DNA of 64,000 bases from positions 277,693 through 341,692 of the forward strand of contig NZ_JAJSOK010000001.1 in NCBI RefSeq assembly GCF_021283305.1, in the 5' to 3' direction. Shown piece by piece: positions 1-9,080 of the stretch. This DNA comes from Pseudonocardia kujensis. GTDB lineage: Bacteria > Actinomycetota > Actinomycetes > Mycobacteriales > Pseudonocardiaceae. The notes beneath the pieces were generated by a model. It searched no databases. It was not told the DNA's origin and saw only the letters and a list, made by a program, of their open reading frames with translations. The number at the start of each line of letters is the position of its first letter. The first letter of the stretch is position 1. The translations under genes were made by a program, and so were the position numbers.

Positions 1-280
1 CTACCGCCCGTCGCTGGGGAGCGGACGAGCGGTTCCAAGGCCGGGGTCGCCGTCTCGGGGGATGGCGGCCCCGGCCCTTTGCTGTCCGGGGTGCACGTCC
101 CTCGACCACCTCTCGGAGCCTTCTCCCGTGGGCTGATCCGGGTCGTACCGTCCGGCCGGGCCTGCAGGGGCCCCACCACCTCGTCCCGGCATCGCAGTAG
201 CGTGGCGCCCGCGCCCTCCCTCCCGCACCGGCCGGGAGACCGGGAGAAACGGCGCCGCCGACGAGGAGCCGCTGGCGACC
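1..280. other. Left edge, no supported gene
   Basis: The first 280 bases hold no coding sequence I can support. A long reading frame runs on the minus strand across this stretch and into the decarboxylase gene, but its translation is a low-complexity Arg/Pro/Ala shadow. The region presumably carries the promoter for the psd-pssA operon; no clear -35/-10 pair can be picked out in such GC-rich DNA. Confidence 0.5.
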
Positions 281-1189
281 ATGGCCGCGACCACCCCCGC
301 GACCCCGTCCCCGGGCGCCCCCGGGGCCGGCCCCGAGAACAGGCCCGAGCTGCATCCGGCGGGTGCACCGCCCGCCACCGGCGGCGAGAGCCCGCTGCGG
401 CACGCCGCCACGCTGGTCCGCGAGGCCGTCCCGCCGCTGCACCCCGGCGGCCGGCCGGTCATCGCCGCCGTCGCGGCCGCGGCCGGCGCCGTCCGGCTGC
501 TGACGGGCCGTGGCGCCGGCGTGGGCCTGCTGGCCACCGCCGCGACCGCCGCGTTCTTCCGCGCGCCGCGCCGCGTGCCGCCGCCGCGCCCGGGGGCCGT
601 CCTCGCCCCGGCCGACGGCACCGTCGCGTTGATCTCCGAGGTCGTGCCGCCCGCGGAGCTGGACCTGCCGCGGGAGCCGGTCACCCGGGTCAGCGTCTTC
701 CTCTCCGTGCTCGACGTGCACGTCCAGCGCATCCCGATGCACGGCCGGATCCGCTCGGTCGAGTACCGGCCCGGCGCCTTCCTCTCCGCGGACCTGGACA
801 AGGCCAGCGAGGACAACGAGCGCAACGCCCTCGTCCTGGAGACCCAGACCGGGCACCTGGTCGGCGTGGTCCAGATCGCCGGGCTGCTGGCGCGGCGCAT
901 CCGCTGCGACGTGAAGCCCGGCGACGAGGTCGCCGCCGGCGAGACCTATGGGCTCATCCGGTTCGGCTCGCGCGTCGACACCTACCTCCCGCCGGGCGTC
1001 GCCCCCGAGGTGTCGGTGGGGCAGCGCACCATCGGCGGCGAGACGGTGCTGGCCGACCTCGCCGTCGAGAAGGACGCCGCCGAGAAGGACGCCGTCGAGA
1101 AGGAGGCCGTCGAGAAGGAGGCCGCCGAGAAGGAGGCCGTCGGGACGGGCGGCGGCGTGGGGAACGGCACGGAGAAGGGCCGGCCGTGA
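281..1189 (+). CDS. psd: Phosphatidylserine decarboxylase, archaeal/actinobacterial short type
   Basis: Makes phosphatidylethanolamine from phosphatidylserine at the membrane; the family cuts itself at a Gly-Ser bond to form a pyruvoyl cofactor. The 302-residue protein has a Pro/Ala-rich N-terminus, hydrophobic segments at about residues 56-92, a PADGT motif at 110-114, the LDVHVQRIP block at 144-152, and the cleavage motif in RFGSR at 227-231 (Gly229-Ser230). It overlaps the downstream pssA start by 4 bases, so the two steps of PE synthesis are translationally coupled. The last 40 residues are an unusual charged tail made of repeated five-residue units such as VEKEA/AEKDA, absent from the catalytic core. 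Start ATG at 281 is the first in frame that keeps the membrane segment; an upstream start is possible. Confidence 0.93.
   Translation: MAATTPATPSPGAPGAGPENRPELHPAGAPPATGGESPLRHAATLVREAVPPLHPGGRPVIAAVAAAAGAVRLLTGRGAGVGLLATAATAAFFRAPRRVPPPRPGAVLAPADGTVALISEVVPPAELDLPREPVTRVSVFLSVLDVHVQRIPMHGRIRSVEYRPGAFLSADLDKASEDNERNALVLETQTGHLVGVVQIAGLLARRIRCDVKPGDEVAAGETYGLIRFGSRVDTYLPPGVAPEVSVGQRTIGGETVLADLAVEKDAAEKDAVEKEAVEKEAAEKEAVGTGGGVGNGTEKGRP
1066..1140 (+). repeat. 15-bp coding repeat in the psd tail
   Basis: Five consecutive 15-base units of the type GCCGYCGAGAAGGAS encode (A/V)(A/V)EK(D/E) pentapeptides at residues 262-286 of the decarboxylase. Because the unit is a multiple of three, copy-number change would only lengthen or shorten the tail. 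Confidence 0.8.
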
Positions 1190-2193
1190 ACACCTACCAG
1201 GCGGGCGTGCGGCTGCTGCCCAACGCGGTCACCGTGCTCGCGCTCTGCGCCGGGCTCTCCGCGGTCAACTTCGCACTGCACGGCCGGTTCGAGCTGTGCA
1301 TCGCCGCTGCGGGCGCGGCCGCGCTGTGCGACGCCCTCGACGGCGGCCTCGCCCGCCTCCTCGACGCCAGCAGCCGCATCGGGCAGGAGCTGGACTCGCT
1401 GGCGGACCTGGTGTCCTTCGGCGTCGCGCCGGCGCTCGTCCTCTACATCTGGGCACTGCAGGGCACCCGGCTCGGCTGGGTGGTGGCGCTGATCTTCGCG
1501 GTCTGCATGGCCCTGCGGCTGGCCCGCTTCAACACCCTGATCGACGACGAGGACCAGCCGCCGTTCGCCAAGGAGTTCTTCGTCGGCGTCCCGGCCCCGG
1601 CGGCGGCGCTCACGGCGGGCATCCCGCTGTACCTCTTCCTGCATTTCGGGCCGGGCTGGTGGTCGTCGCCGATCACGGTGGGGGTGTGGGCGCTGTGCAC
1701 CGCGGCGCTGATGGTCAGCCGCATCCCCACGCTCTCCCTGAAGACGGCGCGGGTGCGGCCGCGGTGGATCGCGCCGCTGCTGGTGCTGGTCGGGGTGGCC
1801 GCGGCGATCCTGCTGACCGCGCCGTTCCTCGGGATGGCCCTCATCGGCATCGGCTACCTGCTGCTCATCCCGTACACCGTCTACCGCTACAAGTGGCTGG
1901 AGCGGCACCCGGAGGCGTGGGGCGTGCCGGTGCGCGAGCGTCGCGCCGTGGCCCGGGCCGCCCGCTCCGCCCGCCGGCTGGGCCTGCGGCCGCCGCTGCG
2001 CCGCCGGGTCGCCGGCCGGACGATGGCGGTCGCCCGCGGCATGGGCGGGATCGTGCGACGCCGCAGCGCCGAGGATCCCGTCGAGCCCTTCGACTCCGGC
2101 CCCTCGCGCCCGATCCGCCCGATGCGCCCGCTGGGCGGGCAGGCGCGCCGGATGCCCAGCACCGAACGACGCCGCGGGCTGCGGCGGCGCTGA
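1186..2193 (+). CDS. pssA: CDP-diacylglycerol--serine O-phosphatidyltransferase
   Basis: Transfers a phosphatidyl group from CDP-diacylglycerol to serine, giving the substrate of the preceding decarboxylase. The CDP-alcohol phosphatidyltransferase signature D-G-x2-A-R-x8-G-x3-D-x3-D is complete at residues 52-74, followed by several hydrophobic helices to about residue 235. The C-terminal 80 residues are basic and probably cytoplasmic. I place the start at GTG 1186 because it overlaps the psd stop (GTGA) and the N-terminus NTYQAGVRLLPNAVT resembles the family; a longer frame upstream is only a psd shadow. The TGA stop lies inside the first unit of a 31-bp tandem repeat. Confidence 0.9.
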   Translation: MNTYQAGVRLLPNAVTVLALCAGLSAVNFALHGRFELCIAAAGAAALCDALDGGLARLLDASSRIGQELDSLADLVSFGVAPALVLYIWALQGTRLGWVVALIFAVCMALRLARFNTLIDDEDQPPFAKEFFVGVPAPAAALTAGIPLYLFLHFGPGWWSSPITVGVWALCTAALMVSRIPTLSLKTARVRPRWIAPLLVLVGVAAAILLTAPFLGMALIGIGYLLLIPYTVYRYKWLERHPEAWGVPVRERRAVARAARSARRLGLRPPLRRRVAGRTMAVARGMGGIVRRRSAEDPVEPFDSGPSRPIRPMRPLGGQARRMPSTERRRGLRRR

Positions 2194-2335
2194 GCGGAGC
2201 TTGCGAGCGAACCTCGGTGCTGAGCGGAGCTTGCGGAGCGAACCTCGGTGCTGAGCGAAGTTTGCGGAGCGAACCTCGGTGCTGAGCGGAGCTTGCGGAG
2301 CGAACCTCGGTGCTGAGCGGAGCTTGCGGAGCGGT
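2189..2335 (+). repeat. 31-bp tandem repeat array, about 4.7 units
   Basis: Direct repeats start at 2189, 2219, 2250, 2281 and 2312. The unit begins GCTGAGCGGAGCTTGCGGAG and ends CGAACCTCGGT; the first copy lacks one G, the third has two substitutions and the last is truncated. The first unit supplies the stop codon of pssA. There are no unique spacers between units, so this is not a CRISPR array. Confidence 0.9.
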
Positions 2336-2386
2336 CCTCTGCGCTGACCCGCGGGCGGGGTTCGGGCCGGTCGATACGGTTACCCG

Positions 2387-4732
2387 GTGCCCGTGATCAC
2401 CTTGGTCGCCCGCCTCGCCACGTCCGCCGTCGACGCCCGGCGCGGGGTCGTGCGGCTCCACCCCGAGGTCCTCGACGCGCTGCACCTGCGCAGCTGGGAC
2501 GCCGTCACGCTCACCGGCGCCCGGGTCACCAGCGCCCTGGCCGTGGCCGGCGACCCGGCGGCCGCGGCCGGCCAGGCGCTGCTCGACGACGTCACGCTCT
2601 CCAATGCCGGCCTCACCGACGGGGCGTCCGTGGTCGTCGGGCCGGTGGCGGTGGCCCCGGCCCGGCGGGTGGTGCTCGCCGGCTCGCGGCTGGTGCGCAG
2701 CGCCGTCCCGCCGGCCACGGCCCGGCTCGCGCTGCTCGGCAAGGTCCTCACCGGGGGCGACGCGGTCTCCCTGCTGCCGCAGGACATCGCCCCGCCGCCC
2801 GGCGCCGACGTCCCGAGGGCCCGCCGCGCCCTGGCGGCGGCGATCGGCGGGGCGTGGACCAGCGAGCTGGTCACCGTGTCGCAGACCGATCCGCCCGGGC
2901 CGGTCTCGGTGCACCCGACGACCGTCGTCGGCTGGCTGGACGGACCGACGACCGCGGACTCCCCGCAGGCCGAACCGAGGCCGTCGACCAGGCCGGCCGC
3001 GCCGCGGACGGCCCCGGCACCCGCGGCGCCCGTTCCGGCCGAGACCACGGAGCCCCCGCTCCCGCTCGACGCCCTGGTCGGCCACACCGCGCAGGCGCGC
3101 CGGCTCGTCGAGTGGCTGGAGCTGACCTTCTCCCGGCCCGAGCTGCTGGTCCGGCTGGGCGGGACGCCCCGGCTCGGGGTGCTGGTGACCGGGCCCGAGG
3201 GCGTCGGCAAGACGACGCTGGTCCGCAGCGTCGCCGGCGCGGTCGGGGCCGAGACCGTGGAGCTGCCCGGTCCGGCGGTCGCGGCGCTGGAGGCGGCGTC
3301 GGCCGCGGTGCGGGTCCAGGAGTGCCTGACCCGGGCCCGCGGCGAGGCCGCGGCAGGACGGCCGGTGGTCCTGCTGGTCACGGACGTCGACGCGTTGCTG
3401 CCCGCCGCCTCGCCGCCGCCGCTCGCCACGCTGGTCCTCGACGGCCTGCGGGAGGCGGTGGGCACGCCGAACCTGGCCCTCGTCGCCACGACGGCCGCGC
3501 CCGAGGCCGTCGACCCCCGGCTGCGGGCGCCGGACCTGGCCGACCGGGAGCTGGGCCTGGGCCTGCCGGACGCGTCCGTGCGGGCGGACCTGCTGCGTCG
3601 GCTGCTCGCCGACGTCCCGCTCGCCGACGACGTCGACCTCGGCGCGGTCGCCGCGCGGGCCCCCGGGTTCGTCGTCGCCGACCTGGCCGCCGTCCGCCGC
3701 GAGGCCGCGGTGACGGCGGCGCTGCGGCACGGGGCCGGGAGCGGCCCGGACGACGTCCCCGCCCCGGCCGTCGCCGACGACGCCGCGCCAGGTCCGGCGG
3801 ACCCTGCCCAGGCCCCGGCCGTCGTGGAGACCGACGGGGCCCGGATCGAGATGGCCGACCTGCTCGGCGCGGTGGGGTCGGTGCGCCCGATCTCCATGTC
3901 CTCCACCGGCACCCTGCAGACCGGCGGGATCACCCTGGACCAGGTCGGCGACATGACGGAGGTGAAGCAGGCGCTCACCGAGGCGGTGCTCTGGCCGCTG
4001 CGCTACCCGGACTCCTTCGCCCGGCTCGGCGTCGAGGCGCCGCGCGGCGTGCTGCTCTACGGCCCGCCCGGTGGTGGCAAGACCTTCCTGCTGCGTGCGC
4101 TCGCCGGGTCGGGGCAGCTGAACGTGTTCTCGGTGAAGGGCGCCGAGCTGCTGGACAAGTACGTCGGCGAGTCCGAGCGGGCGGTGCGCGAGCTGTTCCG
4201 CAAGGCCTCGGACGCGGCACCCGCGCTCGTGTTCCTCGACGAGGTCGACGCGCTGGCCCCGCGGCGGGGCGGCTCCACCGACTCCGGCGTGGCCGACCGG
4301 GTGGTCGCCGCCCTGCTCACGGAGCTCGACGGGGCGACGCCGCTGCGCGAGGTCGTGGTGGTCGGCGCGACCAACCGACCCGAGCTGGTCGATCCCGCGC
4401 TGCTGCGCCCCGGGCGGTTGGAGCGTCTGGTCTTCGTGCCGCCGCCCGACGCCGAGGCCCGCGCGGACATCCTGCGCGCCGCCGGCCGCAACACCCCGTT
4501 GGCCGCCGACGTGGACCTCGCCGCGCTCGCCGCCGAGCTCGAGGGCTACTCGGCCGCCGACTGCGCCGCGGTGCTGCGCGAGGCCGCGCTCACCGCGATG
4601 CGGGAGTCGCTCGACGCCACCGAGGTCACGGCCGCGCACCTGGACAAGGCCCGCCGGGCCGTCCCGCCGAGCCTCGACCCGGTGCAGGTCGCCGAGCTGG
4701 AGGCGTACGCCGCCCGGCGCGCCGCGGACTGA
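2387..4732 (+). CDS. Tandem AAA+ ATPase, Cdc48/VCP-like (actinobacterial Cpa type)
   Basis: A cytoplasmic unfoldase-type ATPase of 781 residues. An N-terminal Cdc48-like barrel domain (about 1-150) is followed by a Pro/Ala linker and two AAA domains. The first has Walker A GPEGVGKT near residue 269 but a weak Walker B (VTDVDALLP) and no clear arginine finger, so it may be poor at hydrolysis. The second is canonical: GPPGGGKT near 559, VFLDEVDAL near 615, and a GATNRPELVDPALLRPGR sensor/arginine-finger block. Actinobacterial homologues are proposed proteasome partners; no HbYX tail is seen (it ends ARRAAD). The start GTG at 2387 is used because the barrel begins at once; a second GTG lies 6 bases further on. 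Confidence 0.85.
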   Translation: MPVITLVARLATSAVDARRGVVRLHPEVLDALHLRSWDAVTLTGARVTSALAVAGDPAAAAGQALLDDVTLSNAGLTDGASVVVGPVAVAPARRVVLAGSRLVRSAVPPATARLALLGKVLTGGDAVSLLPQDIAPPPGADVPRARRALAAAIGGAWTSELVTVSQTDPPGPVSVHPTTVVGWLDGPTTADSPQAEPRPSTRPAAPRTAPAPAAPVPAETTEPPLPLDALVGHTAQARRLVEWLELTFSRPELLVRLGGTPRLGVLVTGPEGVGKTTLVRSVAGAVGAETVELPGPAVAALEAASAAVRVQECLTRARGEAAAGRPVVLLVTDVDALLPAASPPPLATLVLDGLREAVGTPNLALVATTAAPEAVDPRLRAPDLADRELGLGLPDASVRADLLRRLLADVPLADDVDLGAVAARAPGFVVADLAAVRREAAVTAALRHGAGSGPDDVPAPAVADDAAPGPADPAQAPAVVETDGARIEMADLLGAVGSVRPISMSSTGTLQTGGITLDQVGDMTEVKQALTEAVLWPLRYPDSFARLGVEAPRGVLLYGPPGGGKTFLLRALAGSGQLNVFSVKGAELLDKYVGESERAVRELFRKASDAAPALVFLDEVDALAPRRGGSTDSGVADRVVAALLTELDGATPLREVVVVGATNRPELVDPALLRPGRLERLVFVPPPDAEARADILRAAGRNTPLAADVDLAALAAELEGYSAADCAAVLREAALTAMRESLDATEVTAAHLDKARRAVPPSLDPVQVAELEAYAARRAAD

Positions 4733-4780
4733 CCGGGCCCTCGACGGCGTGCGCTGGGGAGCGGATCGGTCTGTGGGGTG

Positions 4781-5422
4781 CTACTTGGCCTTGTAGTCCT
4801 TGGTGACGATCACGATGAGGCCGGGGCTGGCGTCCTCGATGCCCTGGAAGCGCGGCTCCGCGCGCAGCCCGTACTCCTGCGCCAGCCGGTCGGCCGAGGC
4901 CTGCTCGCTGGTGCCCGGCCGGTAGTAGACCGTGCTGGTCGGGATCACGCCGTAGGGGTAGCCGGTGGTGTCGGTGACCGTCCAGCCGCCGTTGCGGAAG
5001 TCCGACGCGGCCCGCGCGGCCAGACCCTCGACCGTGCTGTTGTTGTAGACGCGCAGCGGCAGCGTCGGGGCGGACTCGACGCCGCCGATCCCACCGACAC
5101 CTTCGGCGGCGCCACTGCCGCTGCCGAAGCTGCCCGCCGCGACCGGGGGCGCGACCGGCGCCGGGGTGCCGATCGGCGCGAGCTCCGTGGGCGTGGCCGG
5201 GAAGGAGGGCAGCGGGACCTCGTCCGTGCCCGAGCCCGGTGCGGGGGTCGCCGGGGCGACCGAGGCGGTGGGCGGGGCCGCGGCGGAGCCCGATCCGTCG
5301 TCCGAGCCCCCGCCCCCGGTGCCCAGCGAGACCAGCCCGATGACGGCGGCGATCACGGCGACGCCGACGAGCGCGATGCCGCCGACCTTCAGCGGTGACG
5401 GTCCGGACGCGGGTGCGGTCAC
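4781..5422 (-). CDS. LytR C-terminal domain membrane protein
   Basis: A 213-residue protein with one transmembrane helix at about residues 13-34, a long Gly/Ser/Pro/Ala-rich extracytoplasmic linker, and a LytR_C domain at about 120-207 (starts LRVYNNSTVEGLA, ends VIVTKDYKAK). LytR_C modules occur beside or fused to the LytR-CpsA-Psr cell-wall ligase domain; here the ligase domain is absent. It is read in the same direction as the DUF3263 gene 48 bases upstream and is probably co-transcribed. The GTG start at 5422 is preceded by CGGAGGA. It converges with the AAA ATPase gene. Confidence 0.85.
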   Translation of the reverse strand: MTAPASGPSPLKVGGIALVGVAVIAAVIGLVSLGTGGGGSDDGSGSAAAPPTASVAPATPAPGSGTDEVPLPSFPATPTELAPIGTPAPVAPPVAAGSFGSGSGAAEGVGGIGGVESAPTLPLRVYNNSTVEGLAARAASDFRNGGWTVTDTTGYPYGVIPTSTVYYRPGTSEQASADRLAQEYGLRAEPRFQGIEDASPGLIVIVTKDYKAK

Positions 5423-5470
5423 GTCAGTCCTCCGGTGCGGGGGCGGCGGGCGGGGCGGACGGGGTGGCGG

Positions 5471-5779
5471 TCACCACGGCTCCATGCCGAGCCGGCGGGC
5501 GGCCCGGGTGCGCTGCCGGCTGGCGCGCAGCCGGCGGAGGCGCTTGACCAGCAGGGGGTCGGCGGCGAGCGCCTCAGGGGTGTCGACCAGCGCGTTGAGC
5601 ACCTGGTAGTAGCGGGTGGCCGACATGTCGAACAGCTCGCGGATGGCCTGTTCCTTGGCCCCCTGGTACTTCCACCACTGACCCTCGAAGGCGAGGATCT
5701 CGCGCTCGCGCCGGTCCAGCTCGCGGACCGGCGGGCCGGCGGGACGGTTCGTCCCGCTGGTTTCCGTGGCGGACTCCAT
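5471..5779 (-). CDS. DUF3263 family protein
   Basis: A 102-residue cytoplasmic protein with the core [20 protein letters not shown] and a following helix-rich part that reads [18 protein letters not shown], typical of DUF3263, an actinobacterial family of unknown biochemical role whose helical layout resembles a small sigma-4-like or HTH module. The C-terminus is strongly basic. I start at ATG 5779, which has AGGGAG upstream; an in-frame ATG at 5839 would add 20 residues. It lies back to back with the deformylase gene. Confidence 0.8.
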   Translation of the reverse strand: MESATETSGTNRPAGPPVRELDRREREILAFEGQWWKYQGAKEQAIRELFDMSATRYYQVLNALVDTPEALAADPLLVKRLRRLRASRQRTRAARRLGMEPW

Positions 5780-5963
5780 CACGCTCCCTGCACAGTCGCT
5801 CCGACGCGGAATGACACGGCTGTCATTCGCGGGCGCCATTGAACCACGATGGACCGACGGAAACGGGGCGGACGCGCCACCCGGCGGCGTGAATCGCCGG
5901 ACCGTCCCGCAGCGGGACCGGGCGGACGCCGGAGAGGTCCGGGACGGACATTACTGTCTCGGT

Positions 5964-6536
5964 GTGGCCGTCCGTCCCATCGTCATCATCGGTGATCCCG
6001 TCCTGCACACGCCCACCCGCCCCGTCGAGACGTACGACGACGGGTTGCGCGCCCTGGTCGCGGACATGTTCGACACCATGGCGGCGGCGCACGGGGTGGG
6101 GCTCGCGGCCAACCAGGTCGGCGTCGGGCTGCGCGTGTTCGTCTACGACTGCCCCGACGAGGAGTCCCGCACGATGCGCCGGGGCGTGGTCGTGAACCCG
6201 GTGCTCACGACCTCGGAGAAGCCGCAGGGCATGCCCGACCCGGACGAGGACGACGAGGGCTGCCTCTCCGTCCCCGGCGAGCAGTTCCCGACCGGGCGGG
6301 CCGACTGGGCCAGGGTCACCGGCACGGACGAGTTCGGTGAGCCCGTCGAGGTCGAGGGCAAGGGTTTCCTCGCCCGCTGCCTGCAGCACGAGACCGACCA
6401 CCTCGACGGCGTCCTCTACGTGGACCGCCTCGTGGGCCGCAACCAGCGCGCCGCCAAGAAGATGCTGCGCAAGCACGGCTGGGGCGAGCCCGGCCGCACC
6501 TGGGACCCCGCCACCCAGCAGGCCGAGGAGGTCTGA
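5964..6536 (+). CDS. def: Peptide deformylase
   Basis: Removes the N-formyl group from new polypeptides with a bound metal ion. All three family motifs are present: [10 protein letters not shown] (residues 44-53), EGCLSVPGE (98-106, Cys100 metal ligand) and QHETDHLDG (141-149, His142, Glu143, His146). The 190-residue length is typical of actinobacterial enzymes. The start is GTG at 5964, directly before [13 protein letters not shown]; the longer in-frame extension back to 5766 lies antisense to the DUF3263 start and lacks conservation features. The divergent neighbour starts 185 bases away. Confidence 0.95.
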   Translation: MAVRPIVIIGDPVLHTPTRPVETYDDGLRALVADMFDTMAAAHGVGLAANQVGVGLRVFVYDCPDEESRTMRRGVVVNPVLTTSEKPQGMPDPDEDDEGCLSVPGEQFPTGRADWARVTGTDEFGEPVEVEGKGFLARCLQHETDHLDGVLYVDRLVGRNQRAAKKMLRKHGWGEPGRTWDPATQQAEEV

Positions 6537-6626
6537 CCGCGGCTGCGGGCCCCCACCCGTGACCGGGAACACCCGGCGCCGTCGACCCGTTGAGCCTCCT
6601 GCAACGCTGTAATCAGGAGGCTCGCC

Positions 6627-7526
6627 ATGGAGGAGCTCGACGCCTACTCCCGCACGGTCAGCACGGTCGCCGCGGAGCTCACGCCCCGCGTGGCGGCCGT
6701 CCGCTTCGGCCGCGGCTCCGGCTCGGCGGTCGTGGTCGCGCCCGGGGAACTGCTGACGAACGCGCACGTCGTGGGCCGGTCGACCGGCGGCCGGGCCGAC
6801 TTCGCCGACGGCGCCCAGGTCCCGGTCCGGGTGGCCGGCTCGGACCCGCTCTCCGATCTCGCGCTGCTGCGCGCCGACGGGCCGCTGCCCGAGCCCGCGC
6901 GGCTCGGCGAGGCGGACGCGCTCGTCGTCGGGCAGCTCGTGGTCGCGGTCGGGAACCCGCTGGGGCTGGCCGGCTCGGTGACGGCCGGGGTGGTGAGCGC
7001 ACTCGGCCGGGCCCTGCCCACCCGCGACGGGTCCGCGGGTCGGGTGGTGGAGGACGTCATCCAGACCGACGCCGCGCTCAACCCCGGCAACTCCGGGGGA
7101 GCGCTCGCCGACGCCCGCGGCCGCGTCGTGGGGATCAACACCGCGGTCGCCGGGACCGGCCTGGGCCTGGCCGTGCCGATCAACGCGACCACCCGCCGGA
7201 TCGTGGAGACGCTGCGCCGCGAGGGTCGGGTGCGGCGCGCCTACCTCGGCGTCGTCGGCGCCCCGGCGCCGGTGCCCACCGTGGTCGCGGACCGGTACGG
7301 GCGGCGCAACGGGCTGCGGCTCGCCGAGGTGGTCAGCGGCAGCCCGGCCGACCGGGCCGGGCTGCGCCGCGGTGATCTCGTGCTCGACGTCGGGCGCACG
7401 CCGGTCGAGGACGCCCAGGGCATCCAGCGCCAGCTGTTCGGCGACGCCATCGGCGTGCCGCTGCCGGTGACGGTGCTGCGCAACGGGGCGATGGTCGACG
7501 TCGTCGCGGTGCCGACGGAGCTGTGA
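6627..7526 (+). CDS. Trypsin-like S1C (HtrA/Deg-type) serine protease with PDZ domain
   Basis: A 299-residue protease-fold protein. The catalytic triad can be read as His47 (TNAHVV), Asp77 (DPLSDLALL) and Ser156 (NPGNSGGAL), and a PDZ domain fills about residues 205-299. Unlike most HtrA proteins, it has no signal peptide or transmembrane segment: the N-terminus MEELDAYSRTVSTVAAEL is a soluble helix, so it is predicted cytoplasmic. The ATG is preceded by a strong CAGGAGG at 6615-6621. It converges on the Ddn-like gene across a GC hairpin. Confidence 0.88.
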   Translation: MEELDAYSRTVSTVAAELTPRVAAVRFGRGSGSAVVVAPGELLTNAHVVGRSTGGRADFADGAQVPVRVAGSDPLSDLALLRADGPLPEPARLGEADALVVGQLVVAVGNPLGLAGSVTAGVVSALGRALPTRDGSAGRVVEDVIQTDAALNPGNSGGALADARGRVVGINTAVAGTGLGLAVPINATTRRIVETLRREGRVRRAYLGVVGAPAPVPTVVADRYGRRNGLRLAEVVSGSPADRAGLRRGDLVLDVGRTPVEDAQGIQRQLFGDAIGVPLPVTVLRNGAMVDVVAVPTEL

Positions 7527-7561
7527 GAACGGGCGCCGGGAACGGGGCGCCGAGAACGCGG

Positions 7562-7591
7562 GGGCGGCGGGCGCCCCGGCACCCGCCGCCC
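7562..7591. terminator. GC hairpin between convergent genes
   Basis: Ten-base perfect arms GGGCGGCGGG (7562-7571) and CCCGCCGCCC (7582-7591) around a 10-base loop. It lies between the protease stop and the Ddn-like stop and could end transcripts from both sides. There is no U tract, as usual in such GC-rich genomes. Confidence 0.6.
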
Positions 7592-7613
7592 TCCCCGGCC
7601 GCTCAGGAGCTGA

Positions 7614-8048
7614 TCAGGACTTCGGGTCCAGCACGAACACCGGGATCTCCCGGTCCGTCTTCTCCTGGTACTCCGCGTACGGCGGGTAGGCCTGGACAGC
7701 GCGCTCCCACCAGACGGCGCGCTCCTCGCCGTCGACCTCGCGGGCGACGTAGGTCTTCGTGTCGGTCCCGTCCTGGAGCGGGAACTCCGGGTGCGCCTTG
7801 ATGTTGTGGTACCAGACCGGGTGCTCGGGGGCCCCGCCCTTCGACGCGACGACCGCGTAGCTGCCGTCGTGCTCCACGCGCATCACGGGGGTGTAGCGCA
7901 GCTTCCCGCTCTTCGCGCCGCGCAGTGTCAGCAGCACGACCGGCCTGCCGAGGACGTCGACGCCCTCGGTCGTGCCCGTCTCCAGGATCTTCTTCGTCTG
8001 GTCCTGCACCCAGCCCTCCGGGCTGAGCTCCACCTTCTCATCCGCCAT
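7614..8048 (-). CDS. Deazaflavin (F420)-dependent nitroreductase family protein, Ddn-like
   Basis: A 144-residue split beta-barrel protein. The pattern [23 protein letters not shown] followed by [19 protein letters not shown] is the hallmark of the DDN/F420H2-binding family: Lys/Arg-Ser-Gly-x-x-R and the SKGG-PxW-N loop contact the deazaflavin. Family members reduce quinones or nitro compounds; the substrate here is unknown. The ATG at 8048 gives [12 protein letters not shown]; frames extending further upstream are antisense to thiD. It is divergent from thiD, 66 bases apart. Confidence 0.87.
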   Translation of the reverse strand: MADEKVELSPEGWVQDQTKKILETGTTEGVDVLGRPVVLLTLRGAKSGKLRYTPVMRVEHDGSYAVVASKGGAPEHPVWYHNIKAHPEFPLQDGTDTKTYVAREVDGEERAVWWERAVQAYPPYAEYQEKTDREIPVFVLDPKS

Positions 8049-8114
8049 GTCTCCAGTGAACCGGATCATCCGCCGGCGCATTCCACCGCCCGTGCCGCGG
8101 GCTACCGTCCTCCC

Positions 8115-8975
8115 ATGCCCGAACCGTCCCTCGGCACCACCCCGCCCCGCGTCATGACGATCGCGGGCACCGACTCCGGCGGCGGTGCCGGCATCGCCGC
8201 CGACCTGCGCGCCTTCGCGGCGTGCGGGGTGCACGGCTGCCTCGCCGTCTGCGCCGTCACGGTGCAGAACTCGGTCGGGGTGACGGGCGTGCACACGATC
8301 CCGCCGGAGACCGTCGCCGCGCAGATCACCACCGTGGCGTCGGACATCGGGCTCGACGCGGCCAAGACCGGCATGCTCGCCGGCGCCGAGATCATCGAGG
8401 CGGTGGCGGCGGCCTGCGACGCGAACGGCATCGGGGCGGACGGGCGGACACCCCTGGTCGTCGACCCGGTCGCGGCCTCCATGCACGGCGACCAGCTGCT
8501 CGCCGACTCCGCCCTCGACGCCTTCCGTGGCCTGCTGTTCCCGCGCGCCACCCTGGTGACCCCGAACCTCGACGAGGTGCGGCTGCTCATCGGCATCGAC
8601 GTGCACGACCGCGAGGCCCAGTACGCCGCGGCGAAGGAGCTGCACGCCCTCGGCCCGCGGGCGGTGCTCGTCAAGGGCGGGCACCTGGCCGAGGACACCG
8701 ACGGCTGCGTCGACCTGTTCTTCGACGGCGAGTCCTTCACCGAGCTGCCGGGCCCGCGCTTCGCGACCGGACACACCCACGGCGGGGGCGACTCGCTGGC
8801 CGCAGCGATCGCGTCCGGCCTCGCCCGGGGGCTGGCGCTACCGGAGGCGGTCGAGTTCGGCAAGCGCTACATCGTCGAGGCTGTGCGGCACGCCTATCCA
8901 CTCGGTCAGGGGCACGGTCCCGTCTCGCCGTTGTGGGCCGTTCGCCCCTGGTGGGACGCTCCGCCATCGGTGTGA
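8115..8975 (+). CDS. thiD: Hydroxymethylpyrimidine/phosphomethylpyrimidine kinase
   Basis: Phosphorylates HMP and HMP-P in the pyrimidine branch of thiamine synthesis. The ribokinase-like fold shows the N-terminal substrate loop [20 protein letters not shown], the AVTVQNS motif, the DPVAAS block, [17 protein letters not shown] and the C-terminal anion-hole/catalytic loop [21 protein letters not shown], where E. coli-type enzymes read GTGCTLSAA. The length of 286 residues fits a single-domain ThiD. ATG 8115 is chosen because PRVMTIAG follows within 10 residues. No TPP riboswitch is recognisable in the 66-base upstream gap. Confidence 0.9.
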   Translation: MPEPSLGTTPPRVMTIAGTDSGGGAGIAADLRAFAACGVHGCLAVCAVTVQNSVGVTGVHTIPPETVAAQITTVASDIGLDAAKTGMLAGAEIIEAVAAACDANGIGADGRTPLVVDPVAASMHGDQLLADSALDAFRGLLFPRATLVTPNLDEVRLLIGIDVHDREAQYAAAKELHALGPRAVLVKGGHLAEDTDGCVDLFFDGESFTELPGPRFATGHTHGGGDSLAAAIASGLARGLALPEAVEFGKRYIVEAVRHAYPLGQGHGPVSPLWAVRPWWDAPPSV

Positions 8976-9080
8976 ACGTTCGTTCGCTCAGAAACCGGTA
9001 CCCGGGGAACGAACCGCAGCTGCGGTGTGTTTCGCCGGCAACCGGCCGCTGGAGCGGAGACGCCGATCGATGCGATCGAC

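Noticed and set aside
1865..4639. 924-residue minus-strand reading frame across pssA and the AAA ATPase
   Set aside because: Long antisense frames are expected at this GC content. The translation is low-complexity Gly/Arg/Asp and lies opposite two well-supported genes.
8049..8114. TPP riboswitch before thiD
   Set aside because: The gap of 66 bases is too short and lacks the thi-box core.
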